Below are positions 15,887-22,533 of a DNA stretch of 33,321 bases, piece after piece (the first letter of the stretch is position 1; each line of letters begins with the position of its first letter). The DNA is taken from positions 1 through 33,321 of the forward strand of contig VBQI01000008.1 in NCBI GenBank assembly GCA_008297865.1, written 5' to 3'. The notes beneath the pieces are model-generated. The model had not been told where the DNA came from. It searched no databases and worked only from the letters and a program-made list of their open reading frames with translations. This DNA comes from Thermoplasmata archaeon (lineage in GTDB: Archaea; Thermoplasmatota; E2; UBA202; JdFR-43). The translations under genes and the position numbers were made by a program.

Positions 15887-17314
15887 TTAACTTTGTATTA
15901 AAGGTATGTAAATTGGAGGAATTGCTGGAGGGAAATTGGCGTTAACTTTTTCAGTATTAAAGCCTGGCTTTATTTCCGTTAATGACCATGGAAAGAAAGT
16001 TATTCTTCCTCCTCCAACCCACCATATTCCATCACCAAATAATCCAAATGTTAAAGGACCGAATATGCTTCCCCAATAATTATAGCGGGCATCCGAAATA
16101 CTTGAATTTGCAAATAAGCCCCATCCATTTCCAAAAATATTGTTGTGATTGATTGTATTATCCTGAGTCTTATATAAGTATACTCCACATACTTTGTTGC
16201 CAATTATGTTGCAATATTCTACGACATTATTTCCTTCCTCATATATCTCTATGCCGAGATTTTCATTTTCAATTAAACTACAATTTTTTACCTTATTGGC
16301 AGAGGAGAAATATATTACCATGCCTGGATATCCATTCCTTTGAGAAACAGTATTTTTTATAATATTATTTTTAGAATACAAAATAGTCACTCCATTGTAT
16401 ATACTATCTGAAATGCTACAATTATCTATTTTGCTACCCTCAGCCATATAAAGAGCTATACCAGCTAAATTGTTTGATAAACTACAATTGGATATATGAG
16501 AATTATTACTATATGTTATTGCCAAACCGGTATTTTCACTATAAGATATATTGCATTTCTGGATTATTGTATTATCTGAATAGGAGACTATCATTCCAAC
16601 ATTTTCTTCACTCCCACAAAAATTAATTGTGGAGCCAATAATCTTATTATTTGGAGATTCCCTAATGTAAATTGCGGTGGAGCATCTATAAAAATTTGAA
16701 TTAATTGTATTTTCCTTTGACTTATATACATATACACCCGTCCAGTTTGCGAGGGTAAAATTACAGTTCATCACATCATTGTAATTTGAATCAATGGTTA
16801 GCAAGATAGATTGTCCTTGGAGCCCTTCGAAAATGCAATCTTTAAATTTGTTATGAACGGATTTATAGACTATTGCCCCATGAAAATCATTTATAAATTT
16901 ACATTTAGTGATTTCGCAATAGCTATCATTGTTCATATATATGCCTTCATGATAATAATGTTGTTTGCTATTCATTATTGTAAAGTTAGATATTTTAATA
17001 GCCTTGCAACTATAAATGTTAATTACATTACCCTCTAAATTGCCATCTATTATTGTATTATTTATATCCTCTCCGATGATTGTTATATTTCGCTTATTGT
17101 AAATATAAAGAATTTCCTTATACGTCCCAGCATATACGAAGATGGTATCTCCTGCAGAAGCATGATTGATTGCATCCTGAATTTTAGTATAATTGCCTTC
17201 GCCAGAACCTCCAACAAACAATCTGTTGCCAGATATCTTATCCATCGGTGTATCTGCTAACAGAGTGGGCAAAAATAAAACAAATCCTATGGCGATAGCA
17301 ATAACCTTACTCAT
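15887..17314 (-). CDS. Secreted right-handed beta-helix (NosD-like) repeat protein
   Basis: A 475-residue protein with a signal peptide (MSKVIAIAIGFVLFLPTLLA, cleavage near residue 20). It starts with the NosD-type motif YTKIQDAINHASAGDTIFVY-AGTY, then AITIIGEDINNTIIDGN-like strands. Many about 23-residue turns follow, rich in Asn and built on patterns such as N-x-I-x-x-C-x-I/F-x-x-S, typical of parallel beta-helix (PbH1) repeats. It ends with NYWGSIFGPLTFGLFGDG and a short proline-rich tail. Such proteins are extracellular carbohydrate-binding or surface proteins in Euryarchaeota. No catalytic residues can be assigned. GGGGGT lies about 5 nt before the ATG, so this transcript has a leader, unlike many neighbours. 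Confidence 0.85.
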   Translation of the reverse strand: MSKVIAIAIGFVLFLPTLLADTPMDKISGNRLFVGGSGEGNYTKIQDAINHASAGDTIFVYAGTYKEILYIYNKRNITIIGEDINNTIIDGNLEGNVINIYSCKAIKISNFTIMNSKQHYYHEGIYMNNDSYCEITKCKFINDFHGAIVYKSVHNKFKDCIFEGLQGQSILLTIDSNYNDVMNCNFTLANWTGVYVYKSKENTINSNFYRCSTAIYIRESPNNKIIGSTINFCGSEENVGMIVSYSDNTIIQKCNISYSENTGLAITYSNNSHISNCSLSNNLAGIALYMAEGSKIDNCSISDSIYNGVTILYSKNNIIKNTVSQRNGYPGMVIYFSSANKVKNCSLIENENLGIEIYEEGNNVVEYCNIIGNKVCGVYLYKTQDNTINHNNIFGNGWGLFANSSISDARYNYWGSIFGPLTFGLFGDGIWWVGGGRITFFPWSLTEIKPGFNTEKVNANFPPAIPPIYIPLIQS

Positions 17315-17382
17315 TTTACCCCCGAGACATGAAATATTTGCAATTTTATTAAGCTTTCTGTTTTTGATATAAAGACAGTTAA

Positions 17383-17390
17383 TTTAAATA
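17383..17390 (+). promoter_or_regulatory. TATA-like promoter of the isoprenoid operon
   Basis: The box tttaaata centres about 24 nt upstream of the ATG at 17410, and there is no Shine-Dalgarno sequence in between. This is the spacing expected of a leaderless archaeal transcript for the three-gene operon that follows. Confidence 0.5.
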
Positions 17391-17409
17391 TTCTTCAACT
17401 ATTTCTCTC

Positions 17410-18579
17410 ATGCACCTTACTCCAGAGCAGGAAAAAATGCTTGAAGGTGAGCATGGAGAGATGATTGCGAAGATGATGCGCCTGCTTGTGAGGCTTGGCG
17501 ATGTATACAATGCCAGCAAAATGATTCCTGTTGCTTCTGTGCAGGTGGCGGGTGTATCATATAAAAGTATAGGAGATGCTGGCTTGGAATTTTTGCAGGA
17601 TATTGCAAGAGAAGCTAGAGTGAAAGTTCTAACTTTCTTAAATCCTGCTGGCATGGATTTAGAAAACTGGCGGGAAATGGGTATAGACGAGGGATTTGCA
17701 AAAAAGCAGGCTGCAATTATTGAAGCATTTAAGAAGATGGGCATTGTTATTTCAGCAACATGCACCCCTTACTTAGCTGGAAATTTGCCTCGTTATCGTC
17801 AACACATAGCATGGAGTGAATCATCTGCAGTTTCTTTTGCTAACTCAGTTATAGGAGCCCGGACTAACAGGGAGGGAGGACCTTCTGCCTTAGCTGCCGC
17901 CATAACTGGCTTCACACCTTATTATGGATTGCATTTAGATGAAAACAGACAGTCCAATGTAATTGTGGAAGTAAAGGCGGAGCTTAAAACCAGCACAGAC
18001 TTTGCAGCAATGGGACATTATGTTGGTAGAGAAGTTAAGAAAGGCATCCCTTACTTTAAAGGTATAAAGAATGCAGATGTTGATGATTTAAAGGGACTGG
18101 GAGCAGCAATAGCAGCTTCTGGAGCCATAGCATTATATCATGCTGAAGGTATTACTCCTGAGGCAAAAGAAGTTAACATTGAAGGCTTAGAAAAGATTGA
18201 ATTTGGAGAGGAAGAAAAAAGAGAAACTTATGAGAGGCTTAATACAGGAGAAGAAGAGGATATAATAATTTTTGGCTGTCCCCATGCATCGCTGAAGGAA
18301 ATAATTAAAATTTCAAAACTTGTTGAAGGAAGAAAAGCAAGAAAGCCATTCTGGATATGTACTTCAAGGGCTGTGAAGGAGATTGCAGAAAGGATGGAAC
18401 TAGATGAAAAGATAAGCAAGGCAGGAGGAAAAATTGTTGCTGATACCTGCATGGTTGTATCACCTATAGAAAAGTTATTCAGCACGACCGCAGTCAACTC
18501 TGCTAAAGCAGCTCATTATTTGCCAGGCTTCTGTAAGCAAAAGGTAATTTTTAAAAGTATGGAGGAATTATTACTATGA
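17410..18579 (+). CDS. Phosphomevalonate dehydratase large subunit (aconitase X type)
   Basis: A 389-residue AcnX large subunit. In archaea this subunit, with the small subunit encoded next, dehydrates mevalonate 5-phosphate to trans-anhydromevalonate 5-phosphate, the first special step of the archaeal mevalonate pathway. Three cysteines placed as the Fe-S ligands of the family are C118 (ATCTPYLAG), C290 (FGCPHAS) and C347 (DTCMVVSP). Other signatures are IAWSESSAVSFANSVIGAR, the TNREGGPSAL segment and TGFTPYYGLHLDENR. Its stop overlaps the small-subunit start in ATGA. Identification as phosphomevalonate dehydratase rather than hydroxyproline-type AcnX rests on the adjacent isopentenyl phosphate kinase. 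Confidence 0.93.
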   Translation: MHLTPEQEKMLEGEHGEMIAKMMRLLVRLGDVYNASKMIPVASVQVAGVSYKSIGDAGLEFLQDIAREARVKVLTFLNPAGMDLENWREMGIDEGFAKKQAAIIEAFKKMGIVISATCTPYLAGNLPRYRQHIAWSESSAVSFANSVIGARTNREGGPSALAAAITGFTPYYGLHLDENRQSNVIVEVKAELKTSTDFAAMGHYVGREVKKGIPYFKGIKNADVDDLKGLGAAIAASGAIALYHAEGITPEAKEVNIEGLEKIEFGEEEKRETYERLNTGEEEDIIIFGCPHASLKEIIKISKLVEGRKARKPFWICTSRAVKEIAERMELDEKISKAGGKIVADTCMVVSPIEKLFSTTAVNSAKAAHYLPGFCKQKVIFKSMEELLL

Positions 18580-18965
18580 AGGCTCGAACTATATATCCTG
18601 GAAAGGCCGAAGGACAAGCCATCGTAAGCCATGAGCCTATTGGTTTTTATGGTGGAATTGACATGAAAACAGGCATTGTTATAGAAAAGGGACATGAACT
18701 TGAAGGGCAATGTGTTAAAGATAAAATACTTATATTTCCATATGGGAAGGGCTCCACAGTCGGGAGCTACGTTATATACGGCTTAAAGAAAAATGGCGTC
18801 GCACCGAAAGCCATAGTGAACAAGGAAACGGAGATTATTGTTGCTACTGGAGCAATTTTAGCTGGCATAGTTTGCGTAGATAGTATAGACATTGAGAAAA
18901 TAAAAAGTGGAGATTATGTTATAATTGAAGCTGGAGAAAAAGAAGCGGAAGTTACAGTAAAATGA
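18576..18965 (+). CDS. Phosphomevalonate dehydratase small subunit (aconitase X swivel domain)
   Basis: A 129-residue DUF126/AcnX small subunit, corresponding to the swivelling domain of aconitases. The substrate-contacting loop FPYGKGSTVGSYVIYGL includes the catalytic Ser expected in the family. Further matches are the N-terminal PGKAEGQAIVSHEPIGFYGG and IVATGAILAGIVCVD. It is coupled at both ends by ATGA overlaps (18576 and 18962), consistent with a fixed stoichiometry with the large subunit. Confidence 0.94.
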   Translation: MKARTIYPGKAEGQAIVSHEPIGFYGGIDMKTGIVIEKGHELEGQCVKDKILIFPYGKGSTVGSYVIYGLKKNGVAPKAIVNKETEIIVATGAILAGIVCVDSIDIEKIKSGDYVIIEAGEKEAEVTVK

Positions 18966-19714
18966 TCATTGTTAAGCTGGGAGGAAGTGTCATAAGCAAT
19001 AAGAATAAACCTTTTTCATTTAATGAAAATGTGGTTGAAAACCTTGCAGAAGAAATATCACAATTTTATCCAGAGAAAAAGTTTTTGGTTGTTCATGGGG
19101 GAGGTAGCTTCGGCCATCCTCTAGCAAAGAAATATGAGTTGAGGAAAGGATTGAATGAGGAAAGGAAAGTTGGATTCAGTTATACGCATGAAGCAATGCT
19201 CGAGTTGAATAAGAAAATTATTAATATATTTCTTGAAAAGAATCTGCCTGCATTTTCTGTAAGCCCTTCTTCCATTTTTTTAATTGAGAAGGGAGAAATT
19301 GTGGAGGGATGGCTAAAGATAATAGAGGAACTTCTGGATAAGGATTTTATTCCAGTTTTGTTTGGAGATGTTGCCATAGCAAAAGATAAGGGCATAGATA
19401 TACTCTCTGGCGATCAAATTATCTCTTTCTTAGCAAATAAAATGAAGCCAGAGAAAGTAATTTTTCTCATGGATGTTGATGGCATCTACACTAAAAGCCC
19501 AGAAGAGAAGGATGCAGAATTAATTGAAGTTATAGATGAAAAGCTAAAACCGGAGGGAAAAGCTGGCGTGTATGATGTTACGGGAGGGATAAAAAATAAA
19601 ATAGAGCAGGCATTGAAAATGCCATGCCAAGTTTATTTCATAAATGGAATGATAAAAGGAAATTTAACTAAGGCAATAAAAGGAGAGAAAATAGGAACAA
19701 GAAAGAAGTTATAA
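18962..19714 (+). CDS. ipk: Isopentenyl phosphate kinase
   Basis: A 250-residue amino-acid-kinase-fold enzyme that phosphorylates isopentenyl phosphate to IPP, the last step of the archaeal mevalonate branch. Diagnostic motifs are VKLGGSVISNKNKP at the N-terminus, VVHGGGSFGHPLAKKY with the IPK-specific His at position 52, FGDVAIAKDKGIDILSGDQI and DVTGGIKNKIEQAL for ATP and Mg binding. Length is typical. It is the third gene of the operon, with an ATGA overlap to the dehydratase small subunit. The enzyme between them in the pathway (UbiD-type decarboxylase) is not in this window. Confidence 0.94.
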   Translation: MIIVKLGGSVISNKNKPFSFNENVVENLAEEISQFYPEKKFLVVHGGGSFGHPLAKKYELRKGLNEERKVGFSYTHEAMLELNKKIINIFLEKNLPAFSVSPSSIFLIEKGEIVEGWLKIIEELLDKDFIPVLFGDVAIAKDKGIDILSGDQIISFLANKMKPEKVIFLMDVDGIYTKSPEEKDAELIEVIDEKLKPEGKAGVYDVTGGIKNKIEQALKMPCQVYFINGMIKGNLTKAIKGEKIGTRKKL

Positions 19715-19716
19715 CA

Positions 19717-20004
19717 TTAACTATTTTTTACTGCTTTCATCACAACTGCAAGAAAATCATCTTTATTTACACCTATAACTTGAATCTTTTTAAAGAAACT
19801 TTTTAAAATATTCTGCAAATCATCAATTTTAACCCCTTTCAGTTTCTCTTCCAATTCTTCTATTTTTTCTTCGGGATGCATGAAAAAATCCCCACTAAAC
19901 TTAATTTTTTCTATAATTCCATCTTTAATTTTAACTTCGCATTTAATCAATTTTCCTCCTTTAACTTTCAATTCACCTTTTAAAATTCCATTCCTTACTT
20001 TCAT
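19717..20004 (-). CDS. lplB: Lipoate-protein ligase, separate C-terminal domain subunit (LplB)
   Basis: A 95-residue protein that matches the stand-alone C-terminal domain of lipoate ligase, as found in Thermoplasma where LplA activity needs this second polypeptide. The pattern is a short beta-rich start (RNGILKGELKVKGGKLIKCE-type strands), IKFSGDFFMHPEEKIEELEEKL, and a C-terminal helical half with GVNKDDFLAVVMKA. It begins 32 nt inside the end of lplA in another frame, so the two are translated as a pair. It is convergent with ipk, separated by only 2 nt. Confidence 0.86.
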   Translation of the reverse strand: MKVRNGILKGELKVKGGKLIKCEVKIKDGIIEKIKFSGDFFMHPEEKIEELEEKLKGVKIDDLQNILKSFFKKIQVIGVNKDDFLAVVMKAVKNS

Positions 20005-20710
20005 ACTTCACCCTCAACTTCTCTGCCAGTTCCTTTTCCTTCTCATCCATTTTCCCTTCAAAAAATTTTATTTTCATTTTTTCTCTGAAACCCCTCATTA
20101 TCGCGTTAATAACTTCTTCCTTGCTAATTTCTCCAATTTCATTCTCTATGGACGTAACCCTCTCCTCAGCCCTTTTTATTTGTTTATCACTAATTTTTTC
20201 TTTGCTAACTTTAAGCAATGAAAACATTTTTTTCACATTTACTTTAAGCAATATAGTTCCATGTTGCAATACATTTCCATATCTCCTTGTCTGAGCACTT
20301 CCAGAAATTTTCTTGTCATTTACTATAATATCATTTATTCCTGCATGCTCTGCTTTTATTCCTACATACTTTAAACCATGAGCAATTGATGAGCATATAA
20401 TAGAGTAAGAGTCCATAATGTTTTGAGGCAACATATTTTGAGGGCATACTATGGAGTAAGTTATCTCTCCATTTTCATCATGGTAAACTGCTCCCCCACC
20501 AGTTATGCGACGCACAACGTCTACCCTTTGTCTCTTGCATTCTTCTAAATTTACTTCATCCTCAATGCATTGGAAATAGCCTATTGAAATAGCTGATGGC
20601 TTCCATGTATAAAAGCGCAAGGTTGGTATACCCTTTCTAAGCAATGCCTCATCAATTGCCATATTTGAAAAAGCATCGTTTGCTGGATGCAATATAAGGC
20701 GCCATTGCAT
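19973..20710 (-). CDS. lplA: Lipoate-protein ligase A, catalytic subunit
   Basis: A 245-residue catalytic domain of the BPL/LplA fold, which activates lipoate as lipoyl-AMP and attaches it to lysine on E2 or GcvH domains. Signatures are NMAIDEALL, PSAISIGYFQ, RRITGGGAVYHDENGEITYS (about 68-87) and the lysine loop INDIIVNDKKISGSAQTRRYGNVLQHGTILL. The usual C-terminal domain is missing because it is encoded by the overlapping downstream gene. A TAATAATTTA box centres about 25 nt before the ATG, so the mRNA is probably leaderless. It is divergent from the XRE regulator. Confidence 0.93.
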   Translation of the reverse strand: MQWRLILHPANDAFSNMAIDEALLRKGIPTLRFYTWKPSAISIGYFQCIEDEVNLEECKRQRVDVVRRITGGGAVYHDENGEITYSIVCPQNMLPQNIMDSYSIICSSIAHGLKYVGIKAEHAGINDIIVNDKKISGSAQTRRYGNVLQHGTILLKVNVKKMFSLLKVSKEKISDKQIKRAEERVTSIENEIGEISKEEVINAIMRGFREKMKIKFFEGKMDEKEKELAEKLRVKYESKEWNFKR

Positions 20711-20779
20711 ATGTGTAAATATAATTAGCCTAAATTATTATCGGCGAAATGAATATATGGTGGTGGAGAATATTCATGT

Positions 20780-21091
20780 ATGAAAAAAACTCCGTGCGAA
20801 GTCATTGTATGGAATGTAATTCCATGCATAAGAAAAAGATTGGCAGAAAATCTTTTAAAATATGGATTAAGCCAGAAAGCAATTGCAGAAAAAATTGGGG
20901 TGAGTGATGCGGCCATTTCTCAATATCTTTCAAACAAAAGAGGAAGCAACGATACTTTCGATGAAAACATTGGAAAAGAAATAGAAAAATCTGCAAAGAA
21001 AATTTTGGATGGAGGAGACGTTATAAAAGAAATTTGCAGAATATGCAATATTGTCAAAAAAGAAATGAAAATAGAGGATACTATCTGCTGA
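20780..21091 (+). CDS. XRE/Cro-type transcriptional regulator with conserved cysteines (COG2522-like)
   Basis: A 103-residue archaeal regulator. Residues 1-20 match the family start (PCEVIVWNVIPCIRKRLAENL). The helix-turn-helix is at about 30-54 (LSQKAIAEKIGVSDAAISQYL). The C-terminal part is helical and carries C86-x2-C89 plus a terminal C103, with C6 and C16 near the N-terminus. These cysteines suggest metal or Fe-S binding and redox sensing, as has been proposed for related proteins; this is inference. It is divergent from lplA, with a TATA-like gaatatatgg about 25 nt upstream. Its target genes are unknown; lplA is the obvious candidate. Confidence 0.85.
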   Translation: MKKTPCEVIVWNVIPCIRKRLAENLLKYGLSQKAIAEKIGVSDAAISQYLSNKRGSNDTFDENIGKEIEKSAKKILDGGDVIKEICRICNIVKKEMKIEDTIC

Positions 21092-21601
21092 TTACCACTT
21101 ATTGTAGTGTATTATGTCTTCCCTCAGCCATTTTTCAGATGGTACTTCATCAGCATAGCCAACAGGAACTATTGCAATTGGTTTCACATATGGTGGAAGA
21201 CGTAGAATTTCTCTTACTTTTTCCTCATCAAAAGCTCCCACCCAACATGTAGCAAGTCCTTCATCAAATGCGGCAAGCAAAAAATTTTCTATAGCGGCAG
21301 AAGTATCTTCTATACAATACAATTTTCCTCTCTGCCCATATGGCGATATTCTTTTCTCATTTGCACAAAAAACTATAACAATTGGTGCTTCCGAAACAAA
21401 TTCCTGATTATAAGAAGCTTCTGCAAGTTCTTCCTTCTTTTTTTGGTCATCTACTATTATAAAATCTCTCGCTTGCAAATTACCAGCAGAAGGAGCATAA
21501 TTTGCGAGAAGAAGGAGATTCTCAACAATATCTCTGGCAACTGGTTTATTTGTAAATTTTCGTATAGATCTCCTTTTCTTTATCGCCTCTTTTAATTCCA
21601 T
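21092..21601 (-). CDS. Nitroreductase-family FMN oxidoreductase
   Basis: The 169-residue protein starts at MELKEAIKKRRSIRKF (21601). The track start at 21721 adds 40 residues of the antisense-like frame of the preceding membrane gene. RRSIRKF binds FMN phosphate in this family. NYAPSAGNLQARDFIIV, the middle AIENFLLAAFDEGLATCWVGAF and the C-terminal IAIVPVGYADEVP are standard nitroreductase motifs. These enzymes use NAD(P)H to reduce quinones, nitro groups or flavins; the physiological substrate is not deducible. The start overlaps the upstream stop by one base (TAATG), so the two are co-translated. The chain is convergent with the XRE gene, and the stop codons abut. Confidence 0.88.
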   Translation of the reverse strand: MELKEAIKKRRSIRKFTNKPVARDIVENLLLLANYAPSAGNLQARDFIIVDDQKKKEELAEASYNQEFVSEAPIVIVFCANEKRISPYGQRGKLYCIEDTSAAIENFLLAAFDEGLATCWVGAFDEEKVREILRLPPYVKPIAIVPVGYADEVPSEKWLREDIIHYNKW

Positions 21602-21885
21602 TACGCCTTCATGATGCCCGCCAAGAAGGCACCTAAAGCAATCAATGCACCTATTACGCCGCCAATTATTGAAGCAATTCCATCTCTTACTGTATTCCAG
21701 TCCCATGCAGGACTTCCCCACAGTGCGCCACCGCTATAATTGTAGAATATGATAGCAACTATTATACCGATTATGAACAGCACGCTTCCTATAGCTCTGC
21801 TTTTTCCAGAGCCAAAATACATTGTAAATATTCCAGCAATTATCGTTCCTATAGCAAACACCAAAAGAAGCATACTCAAAAACAA
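21601..21885 (-). CDS. Small membrane protein of unknown function
   Basis: A 94-residue protein with about three hydrophobic segments: MLLLVFAIGTIIAGIFTMYF, AIGSVLFIIGIIVAIIFY and the Gly/Ala-rich SIIGGVIGALIALGAFLAGI. A conserved-looking GSPAWDWNTVRDG loop lies before the last one. I do not recognise the family. The track start at 21885 is TTG. A perfect GGAGGTGAT (21901-21909) sits 15 nt before it but 8 nt before an out-of-frame ATG at 21892. Removing one base from the A5 run (21878-21882) would join that ATG in frame as MGIVLSMLLL, so the true start is probably 21892 and the window may carry another indel. It is co-transcribed with the nitroreductase. Confidence 0.7.
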   Translation of the reverse strand: MFLSMLLLVFAIGTIIAGIFTMYFGSGKSRAIGSVLFIIGIIVAIIFYNYSGGALWGSPAWDWNTVRDGIASIIGGVIGALIALGAFLAGIMKA

Positions 21886-21900
21886 TTCCCATGCTATTTT

Positions 21901-21909
21901 ATCACCTCC
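21901..21909 (-). promoter_or_regulatory. Perfect Shine-Dalgarno sequence
   Basis: Read on the minus strand, GGAGGTGAT directly follows the stop of the RAM-domain gene and precedes the small membrane protein. It is the strongest ribosome-binding site in the window, and its 8-nt spacing to an ATG at 21892 decides the likely start. Confidence 0.75.
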
Positions 21910-22193
21910 TAAAATTTAGTTCCAGTTAAAGTTTTTGTATCAGCTACGCCATCTATGGAGCGTATTCTTTCAACCACTATCTTTCCAAGCTCTTCCAAGT
22001 CTTTCGCTTCTACTTTTGCAATCAAGTCGTATTCTCCAAATAAGGGATGTAGTTCGATAATTTCTTTTATCTTCAATAGTTCATTATAAACTTGATGTTC
22101 TTTTGCAGGTGCCGTCGATATTAAGATAAAGCCTATTGGCATGTCTATCAGCTCGTAATATAATTTATCCTTATTAACCTTTCTATTTTCCAT
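21909..22193 (-). CDS. Stand-alone Lrp/AsnC ligand-binding (RAM) domain protein
   Basis: About 94 residues, with a RAM fold in the C-terminal 75: GFILISTAPAKEHQVYNELL, then HPLFGEYDLIAKVEAKDLEEL and IDGVADTKTLTGTKF. The GEYDLIAKV core aligns with GDYDIIVKA and GKYDIIAKA of the two RAM domains at 3.4-4.9 kb. There is no helix-turn-helix, but residues 1-18 (MENRKVNKDKLYYELIDM) are a charged extension that may be helical. The start is taken as the ATG at 22193 instead of the track's TTG. A TATA-like core about 24 nt away supports this. It heads an operon with the small membrane protein and nitroreductase. The ligand is unknown. Confidence 0.85.
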   Translation of the reverse strand: MENRKVNKDKLYYELIDMPIGFILISTAPAKEHQVYNELLKIKEIIELHPLFGEYDLIAKVEAKDLEELGKIVVERIRSIDGVADTKTLTGTKF

Positions 22194-22211
22194 CAAGCAA
22201 TTTTTAGAAAA

Positions 22212-22221
22212 TTTTTTATTA
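22212..22221. promoter_or_regulatory. Shared TATA-like core between divergent genes
   Basis: The stretch ttttttatta lies midway between the minus-strand ATG at 22193 and the plus-strand ATG at 22240, about 24 nt from each. Neither has a Shine-Dalgarno sequence. A single core could direct leaderless transcripts both ways, an inference from spacing. Confidence 0.45.
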
Positions 22222-22239
22222 GGTAGAGTTAATACACAA

Positions 22240-22527
22240 ATGGTAGAAATTCAGCTTGTATCTATTATCTTTCTAATAGCCTGTATAGTTACTATATTAA
22301 TCTGGATATTTATCTATAAATGGGTATGTAAAAATAAGGAAAAAGTGCCAGGTAGATTTTTTGAATACATTTTTTTCTTATTCCTATTTTTTGCAAGTTA
22401 TTATTTAACTTGGGCATCTTCCTTTAGAGGGGCAAAAGCATTGTTTAGACTATCTCTTATGGCATCATTTCTTATAAGTGCAATTTTTTCTGGCTATCTC
22501 CATTACGTAAAAAAGATATATAATTGA
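22240..22527 (+). CDS. Small three-helix membrane protein of unknown function
   Basis: A 95-residue protein with three predicted membrane helices: about 6-27 (VSIIFLIACIVTILIWIFIY), 42-60 (YIFFLFLFFASYYLTW) and 68-88 (LSLMASFLISAIFSGYLHY). The first loop is basic (KNKEKVPGR). I do not recognise the family. It stands alone between a divergent RAM-domain gene and the convergent caspase-like gene, and has a leaderless-type promoter. Confidence 0.65.
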   Translation: MVEIQLVSIIFLIACIVTILIWIFIYKWVCKNKEKVPGRFFEYIFFLFLFFASYYLTWASSFRGAKALFRLSLMASFLISAIFSGYLHYVKKIYN

Positions 22528-22533
22528 GTAATT

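Noticed and set aside
15887-17314. Repetitive Asn-rich pattern considered as a CRISPR-like or tandem DNA repeat
   Set aside because: The periodicity is at protein level (beta-helix turns); the DNA units are not identical and there are no spacers.
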